This document shows positions 17,597 to 26,289 of a stretch of DNA of 46,266 bases, one piece after another. The translations under genes were made by a program, and so were the position numbers. Position 1 is the first letter of the stretch. Each line of letters begins with the position of its first letter. The notes beneath the pieces are model-generated. The model made no database searches, was not told the origin of the DNA, and saw only the letters and a list, made by a program, of their open reading frames with translations. Origin of the DNA: Acidobacteriota bacterium (GTDB lineage Bacteria; Acidobacteriota; Terriglobia; Bryobacterales; Bryobacteraceae); the NCBI GenBank assembly GCA_025354885.1, contig JANXLY010000383.1, forward strand, positions 1 to 46,266. The letters are read 5' to 3'.

Positions 17597-18535
17597 CTAG
17601 AGCTGAATGCGCTGCTCGCCGCCGTGTTCGAGCCAGTCGGCGCAATCCGGTGTCAGTTCGCGTTCAACGGCTGCTTGGCATTGAGCCAGTTCCGACTCGG
17701 TCAGGACGCCCTGCCATCGACCGTTCGTGCCTTTGTTCATAAAGGTTTTACTGCCTTCGCGCCACAGCATATTTGCTTCCGGCATGATCGCATCAAAGTT
17801 CTCTTTCATGCCGTTGAATGAGATTCGCTGAAGGATCCCAGGGAGACGTTGTTCGTCAATTTTGATGTCGAGATGCTTCGCGATCCGGCGAATTTGAGCT
17901 TCTGGATTCTCGAGCAGATCTGTGAAATGGACCAGCAGGATGTTGGGAAGGTGACGGAAGTCCCACCATGTCTGGGCGTGGTGCAGATGCGACCAGTAAG
18001 GGTAACCCGAACCCTCCCATTCGAAGGAGCTCTTTTCGATCCACATCTTAAACATTTCGTGAAGGTCTTTGATGTCCAGCGGAAACTCATGGCCTGTCAC
18101 GGCATCGCGTTCCTTGAACATCGCCTTCGCCTGGTCCGAGTACCCGGAGTGGTGGTTCCAGATCGACATGAAGACATCTCGCACATCGCGGCCCACCACA
18201 ACATAGCGTGCTGTCTCGAAGTAGGGCAGCCCATCCAGTGCGAGATGGGTCTTGATAAAGCGACGATGAGTCTGGGCCTCGAGCGCCTCTGAGATCTTGT
18301 CGAGAGGAGGAAGCGCCATATCGAGCCACGGCGACATCGCACTCACGGGTGCCGGGAACACACCATCCTGGAACAATAGATTCGCCACGATGGTTTGCAT
18401 CCAGGTTGTGCCCGTCTTGTAAGAAGTCGAGATCACAATATCGCCAGGACGATGCTTGTAGACGCGCCATCGGGTGCTGTCGATCGCGTTGTGGTTTGTG
18501 TATTCGTGAAGCTTTTTGGGCAGCTCAGTTGACAT
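17597..18535 (-). CDS. PAPS-dependent sulfotransferase
   Basis: Transfers sulfate from PAPS to a hydroxyl or amino group of a small acceptor. 312 residues from the internal ATG at about 18535 (MSTELPKKLHEYTN); the frame is open from a GTG at 18610, but that extension has no family features. The PAPS 5'-phosphosulfate loop is STSYKTGTTWMQ (about 36-47), the 3'-phosphate site is VVVGRDVRDVFMSIWNHH, and the C-terminal PAPS-binding block is NKGTNGRWQGVL. The catalytic His-type position falls in RFIKTHLAL. It is convergent with the M19 gene, with 30 bases between stops. No sulfate-activation genes are nearby, and the acceptor is unknown. Confidence 0.9.
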   Translation of the reverse strand: MSTELPKKLHEYTNHNAIDSTRWRVYKHRPGDIVISTSYKTGTTWMQTIVANLLFQDGVFPAPVSAMSPWLDMALPPLDKISEALEAQTHRRFIKTHLALDGLPYFETARYVVVGRDVRDVFMSIWNHHSGYSDQAKAMFKERDAVTGHEFPLDIKDLHEMFKMWIEKSSFEWEGSGYPYWSHLHHAQTWWDFRHLPNILLVHFTDLLENPEAQIRRIAKHLDIKIDEQRLPGILQRISFNGMKENFDAIMPEANMLWREGSKTFMNKGTNGRWQGVLTESELAQCQAAVERELTPDCADWLEHGGEQRIQL

Positions 18536-18636
18536 CGGTTTCCTTTTCAGCCTTATGAAATTAGTTGTCGCTTGCCCTGTGAATCCTGCATCTGCGCGGA
18601 CTTCTTTCACGGGCTAGTGGACTCTGCGATTGTACA

Positions 18637-19425
18637 TCAGGGCGCGAACGCGACGAGGCAATTGACCACCCACAACCAGGCGCTCGTCATGCTCAACGGC
18701 CCGCGGAGAATTTGGACTGCGAGTACACATCCGCCCGCAATCCAGTACGCAGGATGGACGCTCCCGCGAGTTCGTTTATCGTGGACCATCGCCACAACAA
18801 TCAAGAGATCTGAAAGCAAACTAGGGGGGATCGTAACGAACATCGGAGGTGGAGCCAGGACGCCTCCCTGCGGGCTCAGGTTTTTCGACGCGAAAATCAG
18901 GATGAACCAGCGGGCAATCGCTGCAGGCAAAATCGAGGCCGTCGCTACCAGCATCAGGCGTTTGTGGAGTTCCGGGTTCCTCACCTTGAAAATTGCAAAT
19001 GCAACCAGCACGGCATAGGTCGTCACTGAGCTCACGGCGATGATCGAGAATGGTCGACCCTCAGGACCAAAGCCAGAAGCATCCATACGCTTGATCGAAT
19101 GGATCGCTGTCCCCATTCCGGCGAAGAACATGCCTGCGGCCAAGGCCACTCCGGCCATTCCCAATTCCCTGTGCCGCCCCGTCTGTCCAACCGACACTAG
19201 CCAGGTCTGTCGCATGAACAAGAGTGTCCACCCATAGAAGCAGGCAGCGTGGAGGTGCACAATGGGAGCAACATCCAGATTCCCCCACAACAGGGGAACC
19301 CAATAGCTCGGCGCAAAGCCAATCACGGCCACTGCAAAACAGGCAACCGACATGCGGAAGAAAAAGGAACCTGAGCCCGAGACTATCGGTGGCTTCGCAT
19401 TTGGCACTTCTGTTTGTGTGGTCAT
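18637..19425 (-). CDS. Multispanning membrane protein, DUF2306-like
   Basis: 262 residues with about seven hydrophobic helices. I do not recognise a function. Conserved-looking features are His residues at helix ends: PIVHLHAACFYGW, TGRHRELGMAG and NPELHKRLML, the HR-x-LG pattern being seen in DUF2306-like proteins that may bind haem. The start ATG at 19425 follows a soluble N-terminus of about 22 residues. It lies on the same strand as the octaheme cytochrome gene (stop 19469, 43 bases upstream of this start), so an electron-transfer membrane partner is possible, but that is inference. It ends 101 bases before the sulfotransferase start. Confidence 0.7.
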   Translation of the reverse strand: MTTQTEVPNAKPPIVSGSGSFFFRMSVACFAVAVIGFAPSYWVPLLWGNLDVAPIVHLHAACFYGWTLLFMRQTWLVSVGQTGRHRELGMAGVALAAGMFFAGMGTAIHSIKRMDASGFGPEGRPFSIIAVSSVTTYAVLVAFAIFKVRNPELHKRLMLVATASILPAAIARWFILIFASKNLSPQGGVLAPPPMFVTIPPSLLSDLLIVVAMVHDKRTRGSVHPAYWIAGGCVLAVQILRGPLSMTSAWLWVVNCLVAFAP

Positions 19426-19468
19426 GTGTCCAGCTCATGGCGAGTATGACACTTGGTGCGAATCTTCG

Positions 19469-20659
19469 CTACCTTGCCACCCGCCAGGGAGAAACCGTTG
19501 TCCATTTCTTAAGCTCTCCCTTGGCCCAAGCCGTGCTTCGGTCCGTGTGGCAACTAGTGCAGCCGTTGGGCACCTTCAACGTTTCTGTATCGCTCGGTGG
19601 GATAAAGCGGAAAGTGTGGCTTCTCACATTCGTGTCCGCAAGCTGCTGTGCGATTTTTGGCATGTGGCAGCCTACGCATTCGTTGCCAGTACTGCCCTTG
19701 ACATGATGCGTGTGTGCTTCAACGCTGGCTCCGCGAGGTCCGTTGGGTGAATTGGGGCCGTGGCATTGCAGACAGAGTACGTTCGCGGGCTTGTGCAAGT
19801 CGGCATTGTTCGGCGTTCCGTGTGAGTCGTGGCAACTGCTGCAACTTACGCCATGCGTGTACATGGAACTCTGTATGAAGTCGTTGCCTTGCATCCGGTT
19901 TTTGTGAGCGCTTCCGTCCGCAAAATGAGTGAAACTCTGCTCGCCAAGCTTGTGCTCTTCGAGCTTCCAGAAGTTTTTCAGATCCATGCCGACTTGAAAG
20001 CCAACAGGCCAGTCGTAATATTTTCCGTTGATTGGATTTGTGGTGGGCTGCCCCTGCGAGTGGCACTGCATGCACACGTTTGTGGATTGCACGGTGTCGA
20101 GTCTTGCCGGATTCACGATGTTGGTTTGTGATGGACGCGCAACATGCTCCGAGCCGGGGCCATGACATTTTTCGCAGCCCACATTCCACTCCGAAACGAC
20201 CTTGGTTTGGATATTGAAATCTACAGAATGACAACCATCGCATAACTGGCTGGTTGGCCGTTTCATATTGTCCGCCGGGAACAGCGGCACCCACCAGTCT
20301 GTATTGGCCGCAACCATATAGGGACGCCAGATCTGCTTTGTAACATCCCACTGCGCGCCCAACGGAAAGTAGTCATCACCGCGCTTGGTGAAGTAGCGCT
20401 GCTTCCATTTGCTCCCGTACACCCAGGCAATATCGTTCACCGTGAACTTGACCAGCGGATCGGGCTTGGACAGGTCCGGAATGATGGCTTCCGGGTGGAT
20501 TTTCGGATCTCGCACGACATTCGCCATGCGAGTCTTGCTCCACCGCTCATAGGTTGCGGTGTGACAGGTTTTACAACGCTCGGAACCAACGAACTTTGAT
20601 TGCCCCCACGCGGTGAATGGAATCAGGCAAACGAAAAGCAAGTAAATTTGAAATCTCAT
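19469..20659 (-). CDS. Secreted octaheme c-type cytochrome
   Basis: 396 residues from ATG 20659 (MRFQIYLLF); the frame is open from a TTG at 20668, but the ATG starts a clean signal peptide ending AWG-QSKF. There are eight CxxCH haem-binding motifs: CKTCH, CDGCH, CEKCH, CMQCH, CSSCH, CLQCH, CVGCH and CTSCH. They are spread through the protein with the second to seventh in closer order. CSSCHDSHG and CHGPGSEH are typical of doubled-CxxCH multihaem cytochromes. No CxxCK site is seen, so nitrite-reductase activity is not indicated. It is probably a periplasmic electron carrier; it may work with the downstream membrane protein. Its 5' region contains tandem hairpins. Confidence 0.93.
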   Translation of the reverse strand: MRFQIYLLFVCLIPFTAWGQSKFVGSERCKTCHTATYERWSKTRMANVVRDPKIHPEAIIPDLSKPDPLVKFTVNDIAWVYGSKWKQRYFTKRGDDYFPLGAQWDVTKQIWRPYMVAANTDWWVPLFPADNMKRPTSQLCDGCHSVDFNIQTKVVSEWNVGCEKCHGPGSEHVARPSQTNIVNPARLDTVQSTNVCMQCHSQGQPTTNPINGKYYDWPVGFQVGMDLKNFWKLEEHKLGEQSFTHFADGSAHKNRMQGNDFIQSSMYTHGVSCSSCHDSHGTPNNADLHKPANVLCLQCHGPNSPNGPRGASVEAHTHHVKGSTGNECVGCHMPKIAQQLADTNVRSHTFRFIPPSDTETLKVPNGCTSCHTDRSTAWAKGELKKWTTVSPWRVAR

Positions 20660-20691
20660 AGGGATCAACTGCTATGCAATATCTCACAGTT

Positions 20692-20750
20692 GCGCGAGCC
20701 TGGCTCGCTTGAAAGGACAACTAAAGCTCCGAGCCGGTTGTTGGCTCGCA
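20692..20750. promoter_or_regulatory. Tandem inverted repeats between NHL gene and cytochrome gene
   Basis: GCGAGCC-T-GGCTCGC (20694-20708) is a perfect 15-base inverted repeat. On the minus strand CGAGCC and GGCTCG separated by seven bases (within 20731-20749) can form a second hairpin. They lie downstream of the NHL gene stop and upstream of the cytochrome start, so they could terminate the former or regulate the latter. There is no T-run. Confidence 0.3.
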
Positions 20751-20782
20751 ATCCGCACTTTTCAAGTTGTGGATGGCACAAG

Positions 20783-22588
20783 CTACCGACGTACGGAGAG
20801 ACGAACGCCAGTGGGCGAAGTGATACCGCCAATGGTCGCTAAGATGGGCCAGTCGCCATCTGCGAGCGATAGCGGAACTTCGATTGCCACTTGATATAGG
20901 CCAGCAAAACCGGGTGCAAGCGCCGCACCATAAACTGTGGCGCGGACACCGTTGATCGTGACAAGAGGCGGAATCGTAGTGGAGTAGGTTGCCGTTGTCG
21001 GGACCTGAATTCCAAAGGGGATTGGTGGAGAAGTTGGCCCAAAACCGACGCCCCATAGGATCAATACTTCACCAGGCTTTGCAGGAGCGGTTGGCAGGCT
21101 CGGGAATGTGCCAGAACGAGCGGCGTAGGTGTAATCCTGTCGCGAGGATACCGGCTGACTACCGGGCCAGGCAAAGAAAGCGGGATCGTAAAGTCGAGAG
21201 ACCACAGTGAAGGACGTTGTTGTACCTGAAGGTGCAGTGACGACCACTACTTTCGGCCCCACACCACCATCAGGCACCAGGAGGTTGGTTTGCGTGGGGC
21301 TGACATAGGCAATGTAGGCAGGCACGCCATCGATGGTGACACTGACACCTTCGAGGCTGGTGGGCAGGCGTCCATTCACGATGGAGTTATCCCATGTGGC
21401 AGTTTTTTCAGAGAGCCCAGATCCCTGAATCGTCGCCCAGCCATTGGGGGTGATTCCAGGAAGAAAGCTGGCACCGTTGACGATGCCATCGGGGAAGATA
21501 GCGGGACCGACTGCTGCTACAGCGGCGACACCCCAGATCTTGCGAATGCGGTAATTGTAGGTATCCGCGACGTAAAGGTTGCCCGCCGCATCGATGGCGA
21601 GGGATCTGGGGCTGAAGAGAGTGGCACTGGTGGCGGGTCCGCCATCGCCTGTAAAGCCAGGAATTCCAGTTCCGGCAACGGTGGTGACGAGGCCCGCAGT
21701 GGAAATGCGGCGGACACGATTCGTGCCCGTGTCGGAATAAAAGAGATTCCCCGCGCCGTCGGCAACAACATTGCCTGGCGTCATACCAGTAGAGGTCGCC
21801 GCGATGCCTTCGCCAAGGCCAATCGGGGAGCCATTGCCACCATAGGTGGATATGACTCCAGCGGTATTCACCTTTCGAATACGGCTTCCGCCGTCAGCGA
21901 AGTAGATGTTGCCAACGGAGTCGGCGGCAACTCCTTGAGGAAGCTGGAGCCTTGCGGCAGTGGCAGGTCCACCGTCTCCGGAAAAACCGCCTGCACTCGT
22001 GCCTGCGAAAGTACTGATCACGCTGGCAGAGCTGACCTTGCGAATGCGGTTCGCCAATGCGTCAGCGATGTAAAGGTTACCAAAACCATCAACAGCAACG
22101 CTTGTTGCCTGAAACTGGGCGCTCGTGGCAGCTCCGCCATCGCCCGAATTTCCCGGGATGCCCGTGCCGGCGATGGTAGTGATGATGCCGTTTGTCGCGA
22201 CCTTGCGCACTTGTGCGCCGCTGGCGATAAAGACGTTGTTGAGTCAGTCGATCGCAATGCCATTGGGAAACACCTGCGCGCTGGTAGCTTGACCACCATC
22301 ACCTAATCCAGGTCCAGAGCCACCACCGGCGAAGGTGCTGATGATGCCACTGGTATTGACGCGGCGAATGCGATTGTTGGCTTGATCGGAGATGTAAAGG
22401 TTGCCGAGGCTGTCGATTGCGATGGTGAGAGATTCGCCACCGCCTCCGATGCCTGTACTTGTGGCTTGGCCGCCATCGCTCGAAAAGAGCGGAGTTCCGT
22501 TGCCGGCGTAAGTGGTGATCGTGCCCTGAGTTTGAGCGGATAGGGTGGCGGAGAAAACGATCGCAAAGATGGCGCGTGTCAGCATCAT
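20783..22588 (-). pseudogene. Secreted NHL-repeat protein with TIGR03437-type C-terminus, interrupted by an in-frame TGA
   Basis: One reading frame of 602 codons with a single internal stop. It starts at ATG 22588 (GAGGAG just upstream) with a signal peptide ending LSA before QTQG. It encodes repeated units of about 55 residues such as TYAGNG...GDGGPATSA and AIDSLGNLYISDQANNRIRRV (NHL beta-propeller). At 22244-22246 the frame reads GCG ATC GAC TGA CTC, where the repeats have Ser, Gly or Ala, and then continues in the same frame (LNNVFIASGAQVRKV). The C-terminal ~220 residues (from about IFPDGIVNGASFLPG) are the Solibacter-type TIGR03437 region. A single substitution such as GGA to TGA explains the interruption. 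Split into two products, the first is 114 residues; the second would start at about 22210 without a signal peptide. Confidence 0.82.
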
Positions 22589-22644
22589 GACTCCTCTTGT
22601 ATTGGAACAGAGTAAATCATATCGTGATCATTTTTGCTACAGTC

Positions 22645-24027
22645 TTATTGCTTCTGCAGTTTTTGCGCGACCTTCTCGACATCTGCCCACACCCGAAGCA
22701 GATTGCCACTCCACATTTTTCCGATCTGAGCTTCCGTGTAACCGCGGCGAACTAATTCCAGTGTGACGTTGAATGCCTCCGCTGCACTGTTCCAACCGTC
22801 AATTCCACCGCCACCATCAAAGTCCGACGAAATTCCAACGTGATCAATGCCAATCAGTTTTACCGCATAGTCGATGTGATTGACGAAATCCTTTACGTTC
22901 GCTCGGGCCGCAGGTGGAAGTTTTTCGTCCATCTCGGCCATCCGCTTTTCGAACTCAGCGCGACGCTCGGGCGGAAGTGCGGCAAGAAATCCACGCGTAC
23001 GGCTGGCAGCTTGCGGGAGAGGACTGTTGGGGTCTTCTACCGAACATGCTCCGGACGCTGGCGGCCTTGCACCGGCTCCACGACCACGAGAGCCGGCCTG
23101 CATCGCCAGGCCAAAATCATCACGCAACTTCGTGAGCGCTTCACTCCGCTCTTTCGATTCCGCTTTGACATAAGCGGCAAAGCCCACCACCTGAACCACG
23201 CCACCGTTCTTCTTGAGAGCCAGCAGCAACTCGTCGTCCATATTGCGGCTTACATTAGCAAGTGCGCGGACCCCCGAATGCGACGCAATTACCGGTGCCT
23301 TCGAAAGCCGGATGGCTTCCATATTCGCGCCCTTCGAGGGATGAGAAAGATCGACCATGATGCCCAAACGATTCATCTCGGCGATCACTTCCTTGCCCAG
23401 CGGCGACAGTCCATTGTTGTAGAGATAGCCCTGCGTCTCGCCGGTATTCGAATCGGCGAGTTGGCTGTTGCCGTTGTGCGCCAGCGAGATGTATCGCGCG
23501 CCACGGTCGTAAAACTCCTTCACTTTTTTCAGATCGTTACCAAGGGGATATCCGTTCTCGACACCGATTACCGCAATGCGAGCATTCTTCTTGTGCAATG
23601 CGTACACGTCGGCAGGCGTCAACGCCAGACCGATGCTGTCGGGTGCGATCTTTTCCGTCAAACGATGAATGGCGTCAAACTTGGCAATTGCCTGCTTATA
23701 TGCGCCATCAAAGCCTTCGGGCGTAAGTGGGCCCTGGCCAACATAGACAATCATGAACGAGACATCCATGTCGCCTTCGATCATCTTCGGCAGATTGACC
23801 TGCGTCGTTAAACGCTTGGTGTAATTGCAATCGGCAGTGAAGTTTCCAACCTCAATATCGTTGTGCGTGTCGAGTTTGAGAACACGGTCGTGAATCCCTT
23901 TAGCCTTGGCGATCAAGGCCGCATCGTTCGGTTGCGCCAGACTCGGCTTTACTGTTGTCTGGAACAACAGTCCGATAGAAAACGCCGTAACGCCGGCAAT
24001 CATGAGCTTTCGCTTGAAGTTTTTCAT
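22645..24027 (-). CDS. Membrane dipeptidase (peptidase M19), second and longer copy
   Basis: 460 residues with an N-terminal signal (about 1-31, ending SLAQP). Zinc ligands are the LDTHNDIEVG block (His and Asp), AVIGVENGYPLG (bridging Glu), DLSHPS, and ASHSGVRAL; the late GISSDFDGGG carries the conserved Asp. Compared with the copy at 16415 it has an inserted low-complexity Arg/Gly/Pro segment (about residues 310-365, SRGRGAGARPPASG) followed by a charged helix. The start ATG has GGAAGA 5 bases upstream. The family call is firm; the substrate is not known. The gene follows the same strand as the NHL gene but its start is 162 bases from the divergent aminotransferase gene, so it probably has its own promoter there. 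Confidence 0.92.
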   Translation of the reverse strand: MKNFKRKLMIAGVTAFSIGLLFQTTVKPSLAQPNDAALIAKAKGIHDRVLKLDTHNDIEVGNFTADCNYTKRLTTQVNLPKMIEGDMDVSFMIVYVGQGPLTPEGFDGAYKQAIAKFDAIHRLTEKIAPDSIGLALTPADVYALHKKNARIAVIGVENGYPLGNDLKKVKEFYDRGARYISLAHNGNSQLADSNTGETQGYLYNNGLSPLGKEVIAEMNRLGIMVDLSHPSKGANMEAIRLSKAPVIASHSGVRALANVSRNMDDELLLALKKNGGVVQVVGFAAYVKAESKERSEALTKLRDDFGLAMQAGSRGRGAGARPPASGACSVEDPNSPLPQAASRTRGFLAALPPERRAEFEKRMAEMDEKLPPAARANVKDFVNHIDYAVKLIGIDHVGISSDFDGGGGIDGWNSAAEAFNVTLELVRRGYTEAQIGKMWSGNLLRVWADVEKVAQKLQKQ

Positions 24028-24189
24028 TGCATCTTCCTGTTCTCATGCCGGGACAAAGCCCTACAAGGAACCGTAAATATTAAGAGTGGTTGGAGAAAAC
24101 AGAGACCGACAGAGGTCGCGCCAGACAAGTGCCATGATAGCAACGGCAGGAGTTGCGCGCGGGAATCGAAATTGCAATAGTATGGCGTC

Positions 24190-25512
24190 ATGAAGCAAGC
24201 CATCGAGCGCCGAAAATTTATTGCCGCAGCCGCAGCCGCCACCACAGCTTCAGCAGCACCCGCAGAGATAGCCGCCATTGATGGCGGCACTCCCGTGCGG
24301 GCCACCCCGCTTAAGGCCGGCTATTGGGGAACACAATATTACGACGAAAAAGAACGCGCCGAAGTACTCGATGTGCTCGAGGCAAAGTCTCCGTTTCGCT
24401 GGTATGGCACTCAGACGCCAACTAAGGTTTTGCAGTTTGAGAAAGAGTTTGCAGCCCGGATGCAAACCAAATTTGCACTGGCCGTCAGTTCCGGAACCGG
24501 GGCACTGCAATGCGCCATGGCAGCATTTGAAATTGGCCCTGGCGATGAAGTCATCCTTCCCGCGTGGACATGGCACTCCTGCTTCAACGCAGTCATCCTG
24601 GCCGGCGCTCTGCCGGTGTGCGCCGAAATTGATGACTCCTTCAACATCGATCCAGACTCCATCGAGCGGCTGATCACGCCACACACCAAACTGATCATGG
24701 CTGTTCATCTGCAAGGCAATCCCTGCAACATGGATCGCATCCTCGCGATCGCCAGCAAGCACAAGATTCGCGTTCTCGAAGACTGCGCGCAGAGTGCAGG
24801 CGCCTCTTATCGTGGCAAGCCACTGGGCTCCCTGGGCGACATCGGCATTTACAGCCTGCAGCTCAACAAGACCATCAGTGCAGGCGAAGGTGGCGTAGTG
24901 GTGACCAACGATCCGGCGCTGTTTGAGCGCGCTGCCCGCTTTCATGATCTTGGCGGCTTTCGAGCGCCGCACCAACAGGTTGTAGGCGGTGCCAAACTCG
25001 ATTGGCTCTTCGGAGCAAACTTCCGCATGAATGAATTCAGTGGCGGCGTTATGCTGGCACAAGTGCGAAAGCTAGACCGCATTGTGGCGGCCGTACGCGG
25101 CAACGCGCGTCTGCTGTATGAAGGCATTCGGGACTTGCCGAATCTGAAGCTGCGCTTGTTGCCAGACCCGCAAGGAGAACTGGGCTCAGGAGTGTTTCTC
25201 GATTTTGGAAACAAGTCGCGATGTGATCGATTTCTAGCTGCGATGAAGGCGGAGAACATCCCGGCCAGCAAGCCCGGTGGCTCCGTGATCCTACCCACTC
25301 TGCCGCACATCATGGCGAAAAAAACGATTCATCCCAACTGGCCTAGCTTCCATTCCGAGCGGGGCAAGGCCATCCGCTACGGCCCTGATACGTGTCCAAA
25401 GACCATCGATATCCTTGGGCGCTATGGTGGTGTCTTGATGGATCCGAAGTTCCTTCGTCAAGACCTGGATGACATCGTAAAGGCGATACGCAAGGTCTAC
25501 CCTTCGGCCTGA
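24190..25512 (+). CDS. DegT/DnrJ/EryC1/StrS-family aminotransferase with a Tat-like leader
   Basis: PLP-dependent sugar-type aminotransferase fold of 440 residues. SSGTGALQCAM is the phosphate-binding region, VLEDCAQSAG holds the Asp that contacts the pyridine nitrogen (about D198), and YSLQLNKTISAGEGG holds the Lys that forms the Schiff base (about K227). ANFRMNEF matches the late family block. The N-terminus MKQAIERRKFIAAAAAATTASAAP is unusual: ERRKF followed by an Ala-rich run and an AxA site looks like a twin-arginine leader, while most relatives are cytosolic. It is divergently placed from the M19 gene. No nucleotide-sugar genes are near, so the amino-sugar substrate cannot be inferred. 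The enzyme family is secure, the export less so. Confidence 0.88.
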   Translation: MKQAIERRKFIAAAAAATTASAAPAEIAAIDGGTPVRATPLKAGYWGTQYYDEKERAEVLDVLEAKSPFRWYGTQTPTKVLQFEKEFAARMQTKFALAVSSGTGALQCAMAAFEIGPGDEVILPAWTWHSCFNAVILAGALPVCAEIDDSFNIDPDSIERLITPHTKLIMAVHLQGNPCNMDRILAIASKHKIRVLEDCAQSAGASYRGKPLGSLGDIGIYSLQLNKTISAGEGGVVVTNDPALFERAARFHDLGGFRAPHQQVVGGAKLDWLFGANFRMNEFSGGVMLAQVRKLDRIVAAVRGNARLLYEGIRDLPNLKLRLLPDPQGELGSGVFLDFGNKSRCDRFLAAMKAENIPASKPGGSVILPTLPHIMAKKTIHPNWPSFHSERGKAIRYGPDTCPKTIDILGRYGGVLMDPKFLRQDLDDIVKAIRKVYPSA

Positions 25513-25524
25513 GAGACAGGTCCC

Positions 25525-26289
25525 TTAGATTCCCGCGTACCAGGCATACGCGCCATCGGCCGCTGAGGAACCCCGGCCCTTGCCGAAGCCTTTGAGACTA
25601 TCAGTGACGGTCAGGTTGGTGATGTATTTGACGCTCTTGTAACCGAGCTGGCGCGGGACTCTCAAACGGAGCGGCCCCCCATGGCCCACAGGCAGATCCC
25701 CGCCATTCATTCCATAGCTAATGAGTGTCTGCGGATGCAATGCATCCGACATATCAACGCTGTCGTAACGGCGGCGCTTGATCGGCAGTGAGGAGTAGAC
25801 GACATACTTGGCCTGCGGCAGGATCCCTACCAAATTCAGAACGTGAGAAAGTGGCACGCCAGTCCACTCTGCCACGTAGGACCAGCCCTCCTCGCACGAC
25901 AGATGCGTAATCTGACTGCTGGCAGGAAAACGCTTCAGTTCAGCAATGGAAAACGATGCAGGGCGTGCAACCATCCCCTCTACAGTCAGCTTCCAGTCCG
26001 CGAAGCCATTCGCCTGCTGGCTGGTGAAGATTTCGTCTGTAGGTGGCTTGCCGTTTGGGTAAGGAACTTTCGAGATCTTGCTGCGCGGGAGTTCGCGAGC
26101 AAGCGAATCGGGAGCAAGAAGTCGATGAGCCGCATAGGTCAGCGTCTCGCCTGGGCCATAGATGCCTCCACTATCGGGAGGGATCAATCCGTATTGATCG
26201 GCAATGCGGGCGGCTGCAGCCAGACCAGCCACTCCCGCTGTTGCAGCAATCCCCGTGGTGATCAGTTTGCGGCGTGTTGTGTCGCTCAT
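25525..26289 (-). CDS. Tat-exported molybdopterin-dependent oxidoreductase (sulfite oxidase/MsrP-like)
   Basis: 254 residues. A Tat leader (DTTRRKLITTG then an Ala/Gly-rich helix) takes the folded cofactor-loaded protein to the periplasm. The Moco-binding domain has THLSCEEGW with the molybdenum ligand at about C132, followed by EWTGVPLSHVL, and LPVGHGGPLRLRVPRQLGYKSVKYI near the end, all typical for the sulfite oxidase fold. It resembles MsrP, which repairs oxidised methionine, or related oxidoreductases. Its ATG overlaps the TGA of the upstream cytochrome b gene (ATGA, 26286-26289), so the pair should form a catalytic subunit with a quinone-linked anchor. Which substrate it acts on is not visible. 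Confidence 0.9.
   Translation of the reverse strand: MSDTTRRKLITTGIAATAGVAGLAAAARIADQYGLIPPDSGGIYGPGETLTYAAHRLLAPDSLARELPRSKISKVPYPNGKPPTDEIFTSQQANGFADWKLTVEGMVARPASFSIAELKRFPASSQITHLSCEEGWSYVAEWTGVPLSHVLNLVGILPQAKYVVYSSLPIKRRRYDSVDMSDALHPQTLISYGMNGGDLPVGHGGPLRLRVPRQLGYKSVKYITNLTVTDSLKGFGKGRGSSAADGAYAWYAGI

Noticed and set aside
17564-17603. TAGAGC...GCTCTAGAGC repeats between the convergent M19 and sulfotransferase stops, as a terminator
   Set aside because: The long spacer and lack of a T-run make it weak, and the repeats largely reflect the two TAG stop codons.
22244-22246. TGA as a selenocysteine codon
   Set aside because: The position corresponds to Ser, Gly or Ala in sister repeats, the protein is not a redox enzyme, and no SECIS-type hairpin is evident just downstream.
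21290-22306. 338-codon plus-strand frame opposite the NHL gene
   Set aside because: It is the antisense shadow of the repetitive, Gly-rich NHL repeats and has no domain features.
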